64,000 nucleotides of DNA. Origin: Monarcha castaneiventris obscurior. Lineage: Eukaryota > Chordata > Aves > Passeriformes > Monarchidae. This document shows positions 24,186 to 37,047 of this stretch, piece after piece; position 1 is the first letter of the stretch; each line of letters opens with the position of its first letter. The stretch is from positions 653,501-717,500 of the forward strand of contig JAMPIT010000417.1 in NCBI GenBank assembly GCA_026261815.1, read 5' to 3'. The translations under genes and the position numbers were made by a program. A model generated the notes under the pieces. That model ran no database searches, was not told the DNA's origin, and was given only the letters and a program-made list of their open reading frames with translations.

Positions 24186-27107
24186 TGACCCTGGACTTAA
24201 ACAGATCCACTAAGTGATATATCGTCTTTGCCATGAAGGTGGGACAGTTTGGGAGCACATAATGTGCAGCTTTTAAAAATACTGTCCATTGTCATTTCTA
24301 AAATGAAGCACCTTGGACAAATCTACTGCAACTGCAGAAGGTGCTTTACCGAGTTTAAAACCTCATGAGCAAGTAAAACTTACTAGATAAGATCTATTAT
24401 ATAATTTTCTACCTATTAGTATCTATTTTGAGGTTAATTGTCACTTAGTTCATTACCAACTGAATGCTGCATGAGATTTTTACATTATTTTCCCTAGGAC
24501 TGGTGGCAGGTTAATAGCCTTGAGGTAGAGAGAGCATCTACCAATTTAAAGTCCATGAACAGTAGCACCACATCCATGTTCTGGTATTCCCAGGCTCATG
24601 AAAATGGACTGTAAAGGAACCAAAGAACTCTTACATGTCTTCCTGAGATGTTTAAGTACAAACTATTATGACAACCAAATCTAAAAGTATTTGTCTGTAA
24701 CAAATATTTTTCTTTGGATTTTTTATCCCTTTAGAAAGAACATGATACAATAAAAATGCATCACTCTCAAAAAAAACAAATATACTTCTCTCCAAATGCA
24801 GAGAAACAATTATTCTTTTTATTCATATTCCATTGCTAACCACTGTCTTGTGTCTCTTTAGGTGTGCGTCTATAACTTTACTAGAATTTATTTTCCTCAT
24901 CAAAAACTCCATCTTCTTCCAACTATCTTCAGTCATGCTGTGTATCTGTCACTGATATATTCAGTGAAACTCTTTTATGTTTTCCTTATTAGTAATATGT
25001 ACAGGGACACTATTATACATTCTTAATCTTTCTTTTTTTCTTCATGTCTCACAGTATTTTTCCCCTCTAATTACATTTTCTCAAATGAAACCAAGCAAGT
25101 TATGGCTGAAACTGGCTTTTTTTGGGTATTATATCAAGAAGGAAGAGGTATTTGAGGACACAATCTTAAATCCTGTTAAAGTATAGGTATTCTTATTTTT
25201 CTTACAATTTTTCCTCTCAGACAAATTTGTTCATCCTTTTCCTGTTTGGAGACATTGAGCTCCTCTGAAAGACTGGCTGGAAATATGGTTTTGGCCAAAT
25301 TAAATGGTCAGCTTTGGCAACCACAGATTCCAATCCAGTGATTTAATTGTCTTTACTTTTTATGAGGAGATCCAGACTGGATTAACTTCATGCTGTACGA
25401 AACACCTTTTGTCTTAGGAATTGTGCAGTGTTGAGAAACCCTACTAATGCTTTACTCCAGGCTGTGAGGTTCTGCTAACAGCATCTAACAATATCAGATT
25501 TGCCATTAGAAAAGCTACTTGTTTTTTAAGTTACTCCACTTATATCTCACTAAGATTGCCTGAACTTCTCTGCGAGATGCAGACCATCTGTTATAAATCG
25601 TGTCAGATATGCAATGTGCCTCACATTTTGGTCCTGAGAGACAGCAAACACAGGCATCTACATGTGTGACAGGAGTCCAGGCACTCCTCAAGGTCAGTGG
25701 GGATGTAATAAACACCCGTGGAGCCTGGGGAGTGGTTCAGTTACCCAACGCAGACACCCTAACAGTATTCTGTTACCTAAATGGAGGCATCTGGTATTAT
25801 TTGAGAGGCTCTCAGGTGTCCAGGTCATCTTTACAGGTTATGGGAGACAACTTTAGCACTTGTGCCTTTTTCAAATGATAGCTGATGGCAAAGAAAAGAA
25901 CTCCATAGTGCTTAATAGCAGGGCATCTGCAATTAGGCAATTGCCTGCTGTCAAGGGGTTTCAGTCAGGTGGTGGAAGGGCATCTAACTGTTCTCTGACA
26001 TGCCCTGGGGTGTACAGCACAGCCAAGGGGGTCTGGCTACTGTGACTCAGGATTCTGAGGAGATCTGTCCTGAAGTAGTAGCAGGAGGCCAGGCACATAT
26101 AAGCAATCCAGAATGATGTTAGACACCTATCTTTTGGAACCTAAATTGTGTCCTTGGAGCTCCAGCCCAGGAAATAATCAGTCGCCTAAGTAATATCCTC
26201 ACTTTGTGTAAACTGTCTGAGTAGTATTTTCTCCAACAGTTTTCTCTGAAGTCTTCTCTTAGCTGAGTATTCAGCAGAATATGTGCAACGAAATGTCACA
26301 GAAATAGAGCCAAGCAAAATGAGATGTACAAGTCTGGAAACAGTCATGATCTATTAACCCACAGGTATTTTCCATTTTCTTACCACCTCTAAAAATCACA
26401 ATAGTAAAACAACCAAAATAAGCTATCCTCTGAAAGGTCAAATACAAACTTTAAAGACGGTTCTCTGATTCCATTAGACCATCACCTGAGTCCTCACTGA
26501 ACAGTTTTCTTTTTCTTCAGTCAAGCAAAGCTATTCATATACAACAGTATAAGTTATATACATTGGAAAGGAGAGAAACTGTTCAAGACATTTTGTGACA
26601 CAGGTGTTCATAAACTTATTTTTAATGGACACAAATGTGTGTAAGGTCTAAGTTGATCTCCATCCAACTCAAGAATGTCCCAGCTGCACTAACTTTTCCC
26701 TCATCCTGTAATGTTTTTAGGAGAATACAGCATTTCCCAATTAAACTTGTTCACCTCCCATAGATTTCAGACCTCTGTCTACTTAGCCTAACTCTTTTTC
26801 CTTCACCTCATATTTTTTTGGACTTCAGCAAGCATCTAGCAATTGTATTTGTATAATTCTGTACCTGTATATTTATACAAATGTGTGTCTGTTTGTTAAA
26901 TGGTAAACTGAATTGGACCAAAAACTGGAATCAACATCTAGCCCTTTAGCTTCTCAGTAGGCCTTTTAATGCTTTCAGAATACTTTAATTTTTTTTAATA
27001 TATGAATACATTATGCTACATAACAGAACAGCATTTTGAAAGATGCTGCATCTTTTTGGAATAACGATAGAAAGCTAACTCAGAGGGAATGTCTTCCCTT
27101 CTCTCAG

Positions 27108-27291
27108 CAGTGGCTTTTGGATTGTGGGTATGGAAAGTAAAGCACTGCAATCAGATACAGAAACTCTTCGGAAGTCTCGGTCAGATCAGAACTCCATATT
27201 ATCAGCTGTTCAAAGACACAAAAAGCCTGAAGATAAACTTTACCATGAAGGATTGCAGAAAGCATTGCGACTGACCGAGAAGAAAAAGTAA
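27108..27291 (+). other. Coding-looking orphan terminal exon, unknown product
   Basis: A strong acceptor (tcttcccttctctcag, or one CAG further) precedes a frame open for 60 codons to TAA. From the ATG at 27130 it reads MESKALQSDTETLRKSRSDQ and ends LQKALRLTEKKK: 53 residues, polar and charged, unlike a random AT-rich ORF. A gataaa at 27325 is followed after about 20 nt by an A10 run at 27350-27359, so a retrocopied mRNA 3' end is possible. I do not recognise the protein. Confidence 0.3.
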
Positions 27292-29032
27292 GGAAAGCAT
27301 TCAGATAGCAGGCAGATTAGGGTAGATAAATGCAAAATGTTGATGTCACAAAAAAAAAATTGTATAAAAGGAAATCAGTGACTCTCTCGCCTTTAGGCTT
27401 TGCCTACACTAGTAAATCACATAATGTCCCTGACACTGTCAAGTTATTCTTCACAGCAGAAGAATATTACAATTGGTTTTTGCATGATTCTAGCCTGAAC
27501 TGAACAATTCCTAACCAAGGTTTGGGACTTACTACTCTCACCAGAGAGCTTAAATGAAGCCACTGTGTTTCATGAGGCAAGAAAGTCTTACAACAGAGAT
27601 GGGGCTAAGTCATGTTCCAGACGTGGAAAATGGCATGATTTCACTGAATAACACAAATGTGTCTTTAGACTCTGGAATATAACCTAAGCCATCAATAAGA
27701 AAGTGGACATTCAAGTCCATTTCTGACGTGCCTTGATCCACAATTTGAATTTTATTGAATTATAATTTCATAGTTCCACCATTTTCTCAAAATGTATGTG
27801 TGTTTGCATGTGTGTGGTTGTATTCATATATCACTTTTGCTTTACAGTAAGGTTTTGAAGAGGATACATGGACTATTTTTAATTTTCAAAGGAGAAACAA
27901 GATCTGATTCCAAGATTTAGCAGAGTAATAATATTTAAGTAGAAAAACTGCTTTCACATAGAACTACTGACACAAACTTAGCTACAGCAGTACGAGTGAG
28001 CAACACAAAAATTTAGGTCATTTTCTTGGCCCGTAGAAAACTTCTAGATAGACACAGATAATAACGAGTAGTCAGTTGTGGTGTAGCAAACCCATTGCTC
28101 CTATTCAGTCTCATGAAAATAGAATGAGACCTAGGATCACATATTTGTAATAACTTTACTCAAAAAGGGTTTTACCATGCGTTTTAGCAGTTAAATCTTT
28201 GCCATTATTATGGACCTTAAAGCACAAACGTAATTGAATCATCCTGAGGCTCATCAGTTATGTGTTGTCTCAGAATAGTTACTTTTCCAGGGAGCCTATA
28301 TCAGGGTCATTCTTTCAAGCAAGTAGGGAATAAATGTGCAGGTGATAGCCCACAACATTTTGATTCAAAGCTTGGTGAAGGGAAGAAGGTGTCAGCTCTA
28401 CCATCTAGCAGGAAATTCTTCTTCTGAATTCCACCACTAATGACTTGTCACATACCACAAAAATTTTTAGAGATGTGCCTTCCTAGCCTTGGAAAACAGG
28501 GTTTGGGTTCCTAATTAACTCAGGTGATGTTGATGATTTTACTCCAGCCTCTTCCACATTCTCCAGCCACACTGCTTCCACGCATTGTTCAGCAGCTGTA
28601 TTCAAGCTGAATCCTGGTCCTAGCTCTGTTGTAGGTATGCTGTGCCTAGTTTTGTACCTGGCATTATATTATTGATTTGATATCTGAGCTGGACCTTAAG
28701 CCTGCCTCCTCAGTGGACATCTGTTGCTGGATGGTTGGCCCACCATGGTTACAGTCACCCAAACAGCTTTGCTGTACTTCAGTGGGTGCTGTGGAATTGT
28801 CACCTCGCTCCTGAGGCTGCTGCCCTGCCTTGTGTAACTGCTGGCTCACAGCTTCCCTCCCCTTGTACAGCTGCTCTCCTGCTGAGCCCCAGCTGTAAGC
28901 TCAGGGAAAGGACAAGCAATTGAGCTTGAATGCAGCTCCTGGACAATGGGTGGTAGGAGTCTAGGTGGACAGAGGCTCTGCAAGAGATGGTTGTGGCAGC
29001 AAGAGCCTACTGGGCCCTGATACTGCATTTGG

Positions 29033-29765
29033 AATCACAGAATGGTTTGGTTTGGAAGGGACCTTTAAATATCCTCTAGTCCAACCTCCCTGCAATAAGC
29101 AGGGACACCTCCCATGAGGCCAGTTTGCACAAAGCCCCATCCTACCTGGCCTTGAACACTGCCAATGATGAGGCATCCACAGCTTCTCTCAGCAACCTGT
29201 TCCAGTGTCTCACCAGCCTTAATTTGAAGAATATCTTCCTTATATCCAACCTAACTCTACCATCTATCAGCTTAAAACCATTGAATCTTATCCTGTCACT
29301 GGTAAAAAGTCTGTCTTTCTTATAATCCTTCTTTATATAGTGAAAGGCCACAATAATATCTCTCCTTAGCCTTTTTTTCCCCCAAACAATTCCAATTCTC
29401 TCAGCATGTCTTTGAAGGAGAGGTGCCCCAGCCCTCTGACCCTTCTTGTGGCTCTCCTCTAGTCCCACCCTATCAGCTCCTTCCTGTGCTGGGGACACCA
29501 GCACTGCATGCATAACTGCAGGTGGGATGTTCAGGAAAGTGACACAGAATCACTTCCGTGGATGTGATGGCCAGGCTGCTTTTGATGCAGCCCAGGATAT
29601 GTTTCACTTTCTAGGCTGCGAGTGCACATTGCTGGTTCATATCCAACTTTTCATCCACCAATATCCCAAAATCCTTCTCTAGGATCTGATCTCAGTCTAT
29701 TTATCACCCAGTCTGTACCACTACTGGGATTGCTTCAATCCTCAGGAGGTTCACATATGCTCATA
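29033..29765 (-). mobile_element. CR1 retrotransposon fragment, 5'-truncated
   Basis: The plus strand begins aatcacagaatggtttggtt, the complement of the CR1 3' end, so the element is on minus with its 3' end at 29033. Its minus-strand translation contains the C-terminal CR1 ORF2 signature (FKLIDGRVRLDIRKIFFKLR, HWNRLLREAVDASSLAVFKA). Similarity to the CR1 consensus fades near 29765. It is non-functional: truncated, with stops. Confidence 0.92.
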
Positions 29766-31205
29766 TACTACTTTGCATGCTCATACCAGCCCAGAAGCTG
29801 CCCATGAGATAACCAAGGGGCTAGAAAGCACTTTTATCTCATTTTCCTCACCCGAAATGTGAGGGAGGGTGGAGCCAGGCTGGAGGCATCCTCAGCTTCC
29901 TCCTCTGCAGGACAGAGCTTTGGTAAATGGGACATGTCTTCTTCTATTCCTGTTAATGCTATTTTTTTCTGACGTCTGCAGAATAATCTGAAATCCTTAC
30001 GTTGTTGCATTTTTTTCATAGTGTGAGACCATTCCCTCTGTGTAAGATGTAGGGAACATGACAATCCTGTGTGTCAGAATTCTAACAAGGAAGTTCAAAG
30101 GGAGTATTACCACTCCATTGTAGTTTAGTCCTTTGACAGCAGTAAAGAGATAATCTGTTTAAGTTTTTTGATAACAATCCAATTATCTGTATCTGTTAAA
30201 GAGAAATTCACACAATCTTCTCTATCTCTCTGTAATCTACACATGCAGAGTGTAGTCTCCCTGTATATATAAAAAAAAAATGGCTGGCATGTCTTTAAAG
30301 AATTTGGTGCTGAAAATGAGCAGAAAAGGGTAGAAAACTAAAATATAGTCAAAAGGCTAATATTTTTGTTTCATTTTTATGCTGGCATGATGGAATATTA
30401 AGTCACTCGAGATTTAGAATCTCAATCACTGTCTGTTAGCCAGCACTTCAAAGACAGTGCTTTGTTTCAATAATTCATTGCAATGTATCCATGTTTTCCT
30501 TCCATGTAAGAATGATGTGTATGGACAAAGCTCAGAAGGTTTATTCTCAGAATGGAATAAGCCTTTTGAAGCATTTCAGTTGTCTAGAGTTTCTAGCATA
30601 GGCAAGCAGTCGTTAGAATTATTCTGTCTTTCATGTCAAGATTATTTTATACATCTCTAAATTTATTTATTTATTTTTCTACACTCTGGAATTTGGTTTA
30701 TTCTTTACAAGCTTTTGATTCCTGCAAAGATTCAATACCTTGAAATTAAAAGATTAAAAGATTCAGCATCAGAATGCTACACGATTAGGTTTAATTGGTT
30801 CTGAGTTTTTCCTGTTGAAAGGGCTTTCTAATATGTGCTTAGTAGCAGACACATGGTCCTTATTTTCCATACCTTTATATAGAGATTTGAACACTTTCAA
30901 AAATTACTCTGTAGAGCAGGGCTAGCCTAATTTATCTCATTTAAAGTCTTCATCTGGAAACAATAATGTGACTTGTATAAAACTATAGTTTCAAAAATAG
31001 CAACAAAATCCTTAAGGCTTTTTTATTCAGTTATAATAGATACTCTAAAATAATAGCTGAAAATGAATAAAAGGCATAAGTAGGATTTATCATAAAATAT
31101 GTACTTCAATGCTGTTGAGACAATAATATAAAGAGTTGTAAAAATTTTGCTTGATTTCATGTTAAAGGTGAACATAGAGGGTTTTGTAAATTGTAATCTT
31201 TTATA

Positions 31206-32030
31206 CAGAATCACAGTTGTAAGGGACCTCTGGGGATCATCCAGTCCAACTCTCCTGCCAAGGCAACTTAGAGCAGGTTGCACAGGAACTTGCGCAACTC
31301 ATGTTGAGATGAAACTTCTGGTGGTTTAATTTATGGCCATTGCTCTTTGTCCTGTCACTGGGCACCACCAAAAAGAGTCTGGCACCACCCTCTTGACACC
31401 CACCTTTGAGATATTTACATGCATTAATGAGATCCCCTTTCAGTCTTCTCCAGACAAACAGGCCCAGCTCACTCAGTCCCTCCTTATAAGAAAGATGTTC
31501 CAGTCCCTGAATCACCTTTGTGCCCCACCACTGGACCCTCTCCAGTATCTCCTTTTCTTTCTTGTCCTGAGGAGCCCAGAACTGGACACAGCACCAGGAC
31601 TGGCCTCACTAGGGCAGGGTAGAGGGGCAGAATCACCTCCCTCAACCTGCTGGCCACACTCTTCTCAATGCCTCCCAGGATACCATTGGCCCTCCTGGCC
31701 ACAAGTGCACTGCTGGCTCCTGGTCAGCTTCATCCTCCAGGACTCACAGGTCCTTTCTTGCAGAGCTGCTCTCTAGGGGGTGAGCCCCCAGCCTGTGCTG
31801 GTACTCGGGGTTATTCCTCCCCAGGTGCAGGACCCTACACCTGCCCTGGTTGAACCTCATTACATTTCTCTCTGCTCAGCTCTCCAGCCTATCAAGGTCC
31901 CACTGAATGGCAGCACAGAATTCAGCTGTATCAGCCAACACCCCTCCTCCCCAGTTTTGTATCATCAGCAAAAATTCTGAGGGTACATTCTATCTCTTCA
32001 TCCAGGGAATATCCAGAATAAAGCAGTACA
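31206..32030 (-). mobile_element. CR1 retrotransposon fragment, 5'-truncated
   Basis: The plus strand starts agaatcacagttgtaaggga, again the reversed CR1 3' end. The minus-strand frame shows the ORF2 C-terminal pattern (LKGDLINACKYLKGGCQ, DRTKSNGHKLN). The complement of the CR1 'leadership' text (tgctggtactcggggttatt, ggtgcaggaccctacacctg) continues to about 32030. It is a different, diverged subfamily copy in the same orientation as the one at 29.0 kb. Confidence 0.92.
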
Positions 32031-32536
32031 TATTCTACTGTCTATTCTGCCTACAGACAGGAACATAACCTATTGATTAATATTTGTGCATCTAAACAAA
32101 ATATCATGCCATTTATAACTAGAAATAATAATTTTCAAGTATTCACCTTCTCTCCTTCTGGGTGTGAGCCAAAGACAATACCTGGGACATTTCTTGGGAC
32201 AAAAATTTCCTGGATGAAGGTGGCAGGTTTTTTTGTTTGTTTAAAATCAGCCTTTTGTATTTAATGAGTGGACAGCATATTTTTTAAAATTTCTCTTCAA
32301 AATTGATGCCCATCTGTATTTTTCAGTTCCTCTGACTGAAAATATTGGAGCTATTCATGTGGATAAGTGTTTGCAGATGCAATGCCTACAATTATTGCTG
32401 CTTTTCAAAAGCTTCTTCACTGTGTTTCATTATGCAGACATACACATGGATATAGAAACAACCATCACTGCTTCTCATCACACCATTATAATTTTGTTAT
32501 TAATTTGCTGCTGTAGTCTAAAAAAATCCATGAATT

Positions 32537-32571
32537 TTATATATATATATGTATGCATATATATACATATT
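32537..32571 (+). repeat. (TA)n dinucleotide run, interrupted
   Basis: Alternating TA with two gtatgc/tacatat interruptions. Confidence 0.85.
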
Positions 32572-33810
32572 TAGGACAATACCATTTCTCATAGTTTTGT
32601 CCATTCTTTCTCCCACAGATTTAAGTCCAATTCAAGCAGGCAGTAACAGAGCATTAACATTCTTCTGGTCTGCTGACTTAAAACACCCACATAGAGGTAA
32701 TCTCCAAAGCTTTCAAGCAGCATAATGTACACGTTGAGTAAGGAAAATGGCTGACAAAGCAGTTTTGAAGAAACCACATCTTTATATCTCAGAAAGGAAA
32801 GTGTGCAGTTTAACAGGCAGGGTAAACAGCCTTCTGTAGTGCCTGTATCCAGACTGATCCTCTCATGCATTTATGGCACACTAACAGCCCTGAACTTCCA
32901 GAGCAGGAAGCAGGGCAGGAGGCCAAAGGCTGGTTTGTGTCACTTAAAATGTAGCCATTGATGAGTCTAGCTGTTTGAGTGTTTGTGTTGAGTGTAATCC
33001 AAACAGCTAAACAGTTTTTGTGCCTTTTCAGGACATCCACAGAAACTTTGTTATTTTGCAGATGGAGCTGCTGGAGCATTGTTAAGTTAATGTTTTATGC
33101 TAAAAATTATCAACTACTTTTAATTTCATGATTTCGTATTGAAGATGAGGCGGTTAATATTGAACATCTATCTCACAGCCCATGTTTCCCCTTCAGTGCT
33201 CTGCAAATTTTAGCTAACATGACTCTTTAATTTATTTTCCTTTTTATTGAATGAACTACTTTCAACTAAATTAGGGCAACTCTTTTGAAAAACAGCCCAA
33301 AAAACACAGATGTAGGCCAGTCTCTGAAGCAAAACTGACTTCAGAGTAATGTGTGCATACAGAGAATGAGCAAAAACCCATCCTTGTTCAAATTAAGTGC
33401 ATTTGATTGTGGGTGTACAAAAAGACTATTGATTTCACAGCTCTGCACCTCTGGCTTAATAAAAATAGAAAACCAAAACAGCAGAGTATGTGAATTTGGG
33501 TACCCTCTTCTCATAAAACCTCACAAACCTTTTTCCTTCTGGTTTTCTCTAGTTAACAGTAACTTTGTTACTGTCCCTCAGTGACACTAGATGGCACTTC
33601 AGAGTAGTGGTGGGATCAGAAAGCCTGTAATCTTTTTTAGTTATTTCGCATATGATATTAGAGATGCATTAAGTTAATGCTTCCTTTGAGCAAACACAAT
33701 TTGTCAGCTTTCTCATATTTTTTACATATGAGGTAGAAAATGCTATCTGTTTTCAAAAATAGCTAATGTAAGTAGAAATAGATTGTAACAGAGTGGTTCA
33801 CTAGCAGCTC

Positions 33811-33920
33811 AAAAAAAAAACTGTAACAAAAACCCCAAAACCAAACCAACCAACCAACCAACCAAACAAACAAAAACAACAACCAAAAAAACCCCGCCAA
33901 AAAAAAAATACCTCAAACCA
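33811..33920 (+). repeat. A/C-rich low-complexity tract with (CCAA)n core
   Basis: A poly(A) run is followed by CCAA tetranucleotides (about 33845-33865), AAAC units and further A runs. Simple repeat. Confidence 0.9.
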
Positions 33921-34375
33921 AATTATTGGCCAAAGATCTGTTGCCAGACCTTGTGCTTAAAGGATTTTAGAAACAGTTTGTGGAGGCAACTGAAAAAATG
34001 TATGGTTCTGGAAATGAGAGCAACACACGGATGCCAAGGATTTAAGAGCTGATCTTTTCCTGGAAATGAAATTAGATTTAGTGTCATTTATACATCAGCA
34101 GCTGAATATATGATAACTGTCCATAACCAGGTGCACTTTAGGAGAAACCAGACTAAAAGACAGCCACACCCTTGCTGGAAGTAAGGGATAAGATGCTTTA
34201 GGCTGCACCAGGAAACGAGTATTCTTTATGTGTTTGAGTCCAACAGTTGCGACCATTTACTCTCTTCATACTTTACGAAATTGAGGATGCACCGTTGGGC
34301 CCAAAGGCTTTCCACCTTAGTTCTCTTATTTCTTTCCACCCAATTGTATATGGATTGTTTGTGTTTGTTTATTTC

Positions 34376-34412
34376 TTTCTTTTTTTTTTTCTTTCCTTGT
34401 TTTGTTTTTAAG
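34376..34412 (+). repeat. T-rich tract
   Basis: A pyrimidine (T/C) run followed by TTGTTTTG units. Low complexity. Confidence 0.8.
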
Positions 34413-36284
34413 TGGAAGAGCCATCTGTTTTGTATTTATATGAAAAGTAGTTTTAGAAGTATTGGGCTTCCTGCTGCTTTGAAGTCTCTGCAGATGCTGC
34501 GTGTGGATAGAATCCCATAAGTCAAGCATAACTGGTGTGGCCGCACAATTTATGGAAAACCAACAGTGTGTTTACTTTTCAAATTTGTCATGATCTTGCT
34601 TAGGTCTCTTGTTATAGGATTTGCTCATTCTGTTTCATTCAGCAAGACTGGGAATCAGGAAAGTACTGCTATCTTTGCAGCCCCTGGCTGTTAGCAGGGA
34701 ATGTATTTTATGAGGAGTAACTTCTGCTTTAGCGGCAAGCAGCAAGCTTGATATCATGAGTACTACAGAGGAGAACAAAATTCAGGTATTTTCTTCTGGA
34801 CTTGAAGTTTGTTCTAATTTGAAAGAAAAGTCTTAGTATGTGATACTTTAAAACTACGGATTGAGAAATGGAAAGCTTGTGCATATGTTTATGTGGTGCT
34901 TTATGTAATTGTTATTTGTTGTGTGAATCTCTCTCTGTAACCATGTACATACAAACCCTGTGGAGTTTTTCAAGCTAAGACAATGCCTTTGCTCTCGCTT
35001 GAAGTGCCAGTGCTTAGTTTTCTGCATGAAGTTTCTGTCTGCACAATAGCTGATATCCAAACCAGAACCAAAAGGAAAAAACCATAACTGCTGATTTTCT
35101 GGAGGGTTTTCCCTCCAGTGACAGAAAGATTTCATATACTGTTTGTTTTATTTAAAAATAACACCCTGAAAATATGAAACCCAGAAGAAGAACAGACAGA
35201 AAGCAGAGAAATCATTGGCTACTATATGAAGAAGACTGCTCAAAACAGTGCAAGCATGCTTTTTCTGTGTAATGGCTACAGTGAGTCATAATTGTTTCCA
35301 ATTATTTACTACTGAATAAATGACAGTTATAAAAAGAGTATATTTGTTTGCTTCAAAAAAAATACCTATGAAAGTTAGGCATGAAAAAGTTCCTTGAGGC
35401 AAAAGAATTTCACACAACTCATTCTGTCTTTAGCTATCACCATGCCAAAGCTGTTCAATTTTCAAGACTTAATTAAAGTTCTGAAGCACTATGTTATGCT
35501 ATCAAAACAAAAGAAGAAAGACAAACACTTTGGAGTTTGCCTGTATTACATTATTCTTTAATATAAATGACATATAAGTTTTACAAATTAGAGAGATTGA
35601 CCTTGGAGTATTAAGAGTCTGCAGAAGATTCTTTTCAGGTGATGTTTTTATTGAGTATACACTTAGCTTTGAAGATTGACAGTAGAAATGTGCAGCCTAC
35701 CTTTGATGTGCTTGCTAACCACCAGTATGGGTTGAAAAATCCCAATTTACAGAGGGTTCCAAATCACTCTAAATAGATACTTCTACAAATGATGCCCCAG
35801 CAAGGTCCCTAATTGCAGTTATTTCACTTCATATATTTCTATACTTATGATTTTGCTTACAGTCTAAATTCCACAAATTCATCAGATGGAGGAGCCTGCA
35901 TATCTCTACTTCACAACTAATTCCTTTTTTAAAGAAACCAAAAACAGTAAAGGATGATGACAAATGTACAATGCAGAACCAGTGAACAGTGAACTGCTAT
36001 GGCTTTTTGTTTAGATAAATACATGGATTGATAACAATTACTAAACCCTTATACCATAGTCTACAATGCAGTAAAGTCATAAAAACTGCTCTTGTGACTA
36101 AGGTAAGAAGGATTTGCACTAGAGAAATTTAGTCATTGAGCTCCAGATATAGGTTACACATTTTTTACTGCAGACTACTTAATATTTTGTTCATTAGGAT
36201 GATGTCAGTCTAATTCTGAATAGCATTGCTCTAGAAGAATGGCAAACTTTAAAGAACTATGTGTACAATATGAATTTATTTTAT

Positions 36285-36852
36285 TTTTCCAAAAATAATG
36301 ACATTAGCAACAACTTTATTTGCCTCTGCTAAATAGATACATTCAGAATTATCTTAGAGTTATAGTGGATATTTTTAAACCTCCAGGGCTTGAAATAAAT
36401 TTAAAGGAGGTAACTCTTACCTTCTCAAGTCTCAAGATGATTTGAGAGTCTTTTTCCCTCTACTATTTTTCTCTGTGTGTGGCTATAAAAATAACCTCAA
36501 TCATTATCTTTTTTTTTTTTAATATATCATAACTTGACAAATATTTACTCCGAATTTCATATACAGTGGAATCTGAAAACCTGTAGCATTCAGCAAACTG
36601 AAAAATGCCACAGAAAGCATGCTGGAATAGAACGCTGAAATAAGTCAGTTTAAAGCACAGTTGGCAATTCTTTTTGATGGTATGCTCGCTCTTGTACATC
36701 TGTAATTCTCATTTATTCTACATCAATGGATCATCTCCACTTTAAAGTGAAGTTTCTGGCATTTGGCATTAATTGTTAGCAACGACTTTTTGAACAGGCC
36801 TATAACAACAGATACTTTATCTGGAACACAACCGATCCCCATCTTTAGACAT
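36285..36852 (-). promoter_or_regulatory. DCN: DCN 3' UTR with candidate poly(A) signals
   Basis: AATAAA hexamers on the minus strand (tttatt on +) lie at 36712-36717, 136 nt after the stop, and again at 36315-36320 and 36285-36290. More occur further downstream (for example 35647-35652). Alternative polyadenylation is plausible, but the choice cannot be made from sequence. Confidence 0.5.
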
Positions 36853-37047
36853 CTATTTGTAGTTTCCGATCTGTACTGCAGAGCGTTCATGGATACACCG
36901 GAAAGCAGAGGGCTGGATTTCCCAGTACTGCACGGGGTTGCTGAAGAGGCTCACGCCAGAATAGCTGGCCTTTTTGGTGTTGTAGCCAAGAGGGCAAAAG
37001 TCGTTGATACCAATGGAAGCAATCTTGTTGTTATGAAGATAGACCAC
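36853..37047 (-). CDS. DCN: DCN last coding exon (exon 8)
   Basis: 195 nt, 64 codons plus TAG (36855-36853). The acceptor CATGCTTTCCAG precedes GTGGTCTATC. It encodes [20 protein letters not shown]... to AVQIGNYK, the final LRR and the ear-repeat cysteine pair. In-frame codons upstream of the acceptor ([16 protein letters not shown]) are intron. Confidence 0.97.
   Translation of the reverse strand: MVYLHNNKIASIGINDFCPLGYNTKKASYSGVSLFSNPVQYWEIQPSAFRCIHERSAVQIGNYK

Larger units (their letters stand above)
19459..29032. other. LUM-DCN intergenic, LUM-proximal part
   Basis: Mostly AT-rich unique-looking DNA upstream of LUM. It contains an ancient CR1/L3-like scrap (24099-24185), a coding-looking orphan exon (27108-27291), and two blocks of more balanced composition (about 25596-26170 and 28540-29032) that I could not assign to a repeat family. 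LUM regulatory elements may lie here but none is recognisable by eye. Confidence 0.7.
32031..36284. other. LUM-DCN intergenic, DCN-proximal part
   Basis: AT-rich, with an AT dinucleotide run (32537-32571), an A/C-rich tract (33811-33920) and a T-rich tract (34376-34412). No gene recognised. Confidence 0.7.

Noticed and set aside
29142..29513. 123-codon minus-strand ORF
   Set aside because: It is the decayed C-terminus of CR1 ORF2 and is not a host gene.
31333..31776. 147-codon plus-strand ORF
   Set aside because: It is antisense to a CR1 fragment and has no independent protein features.
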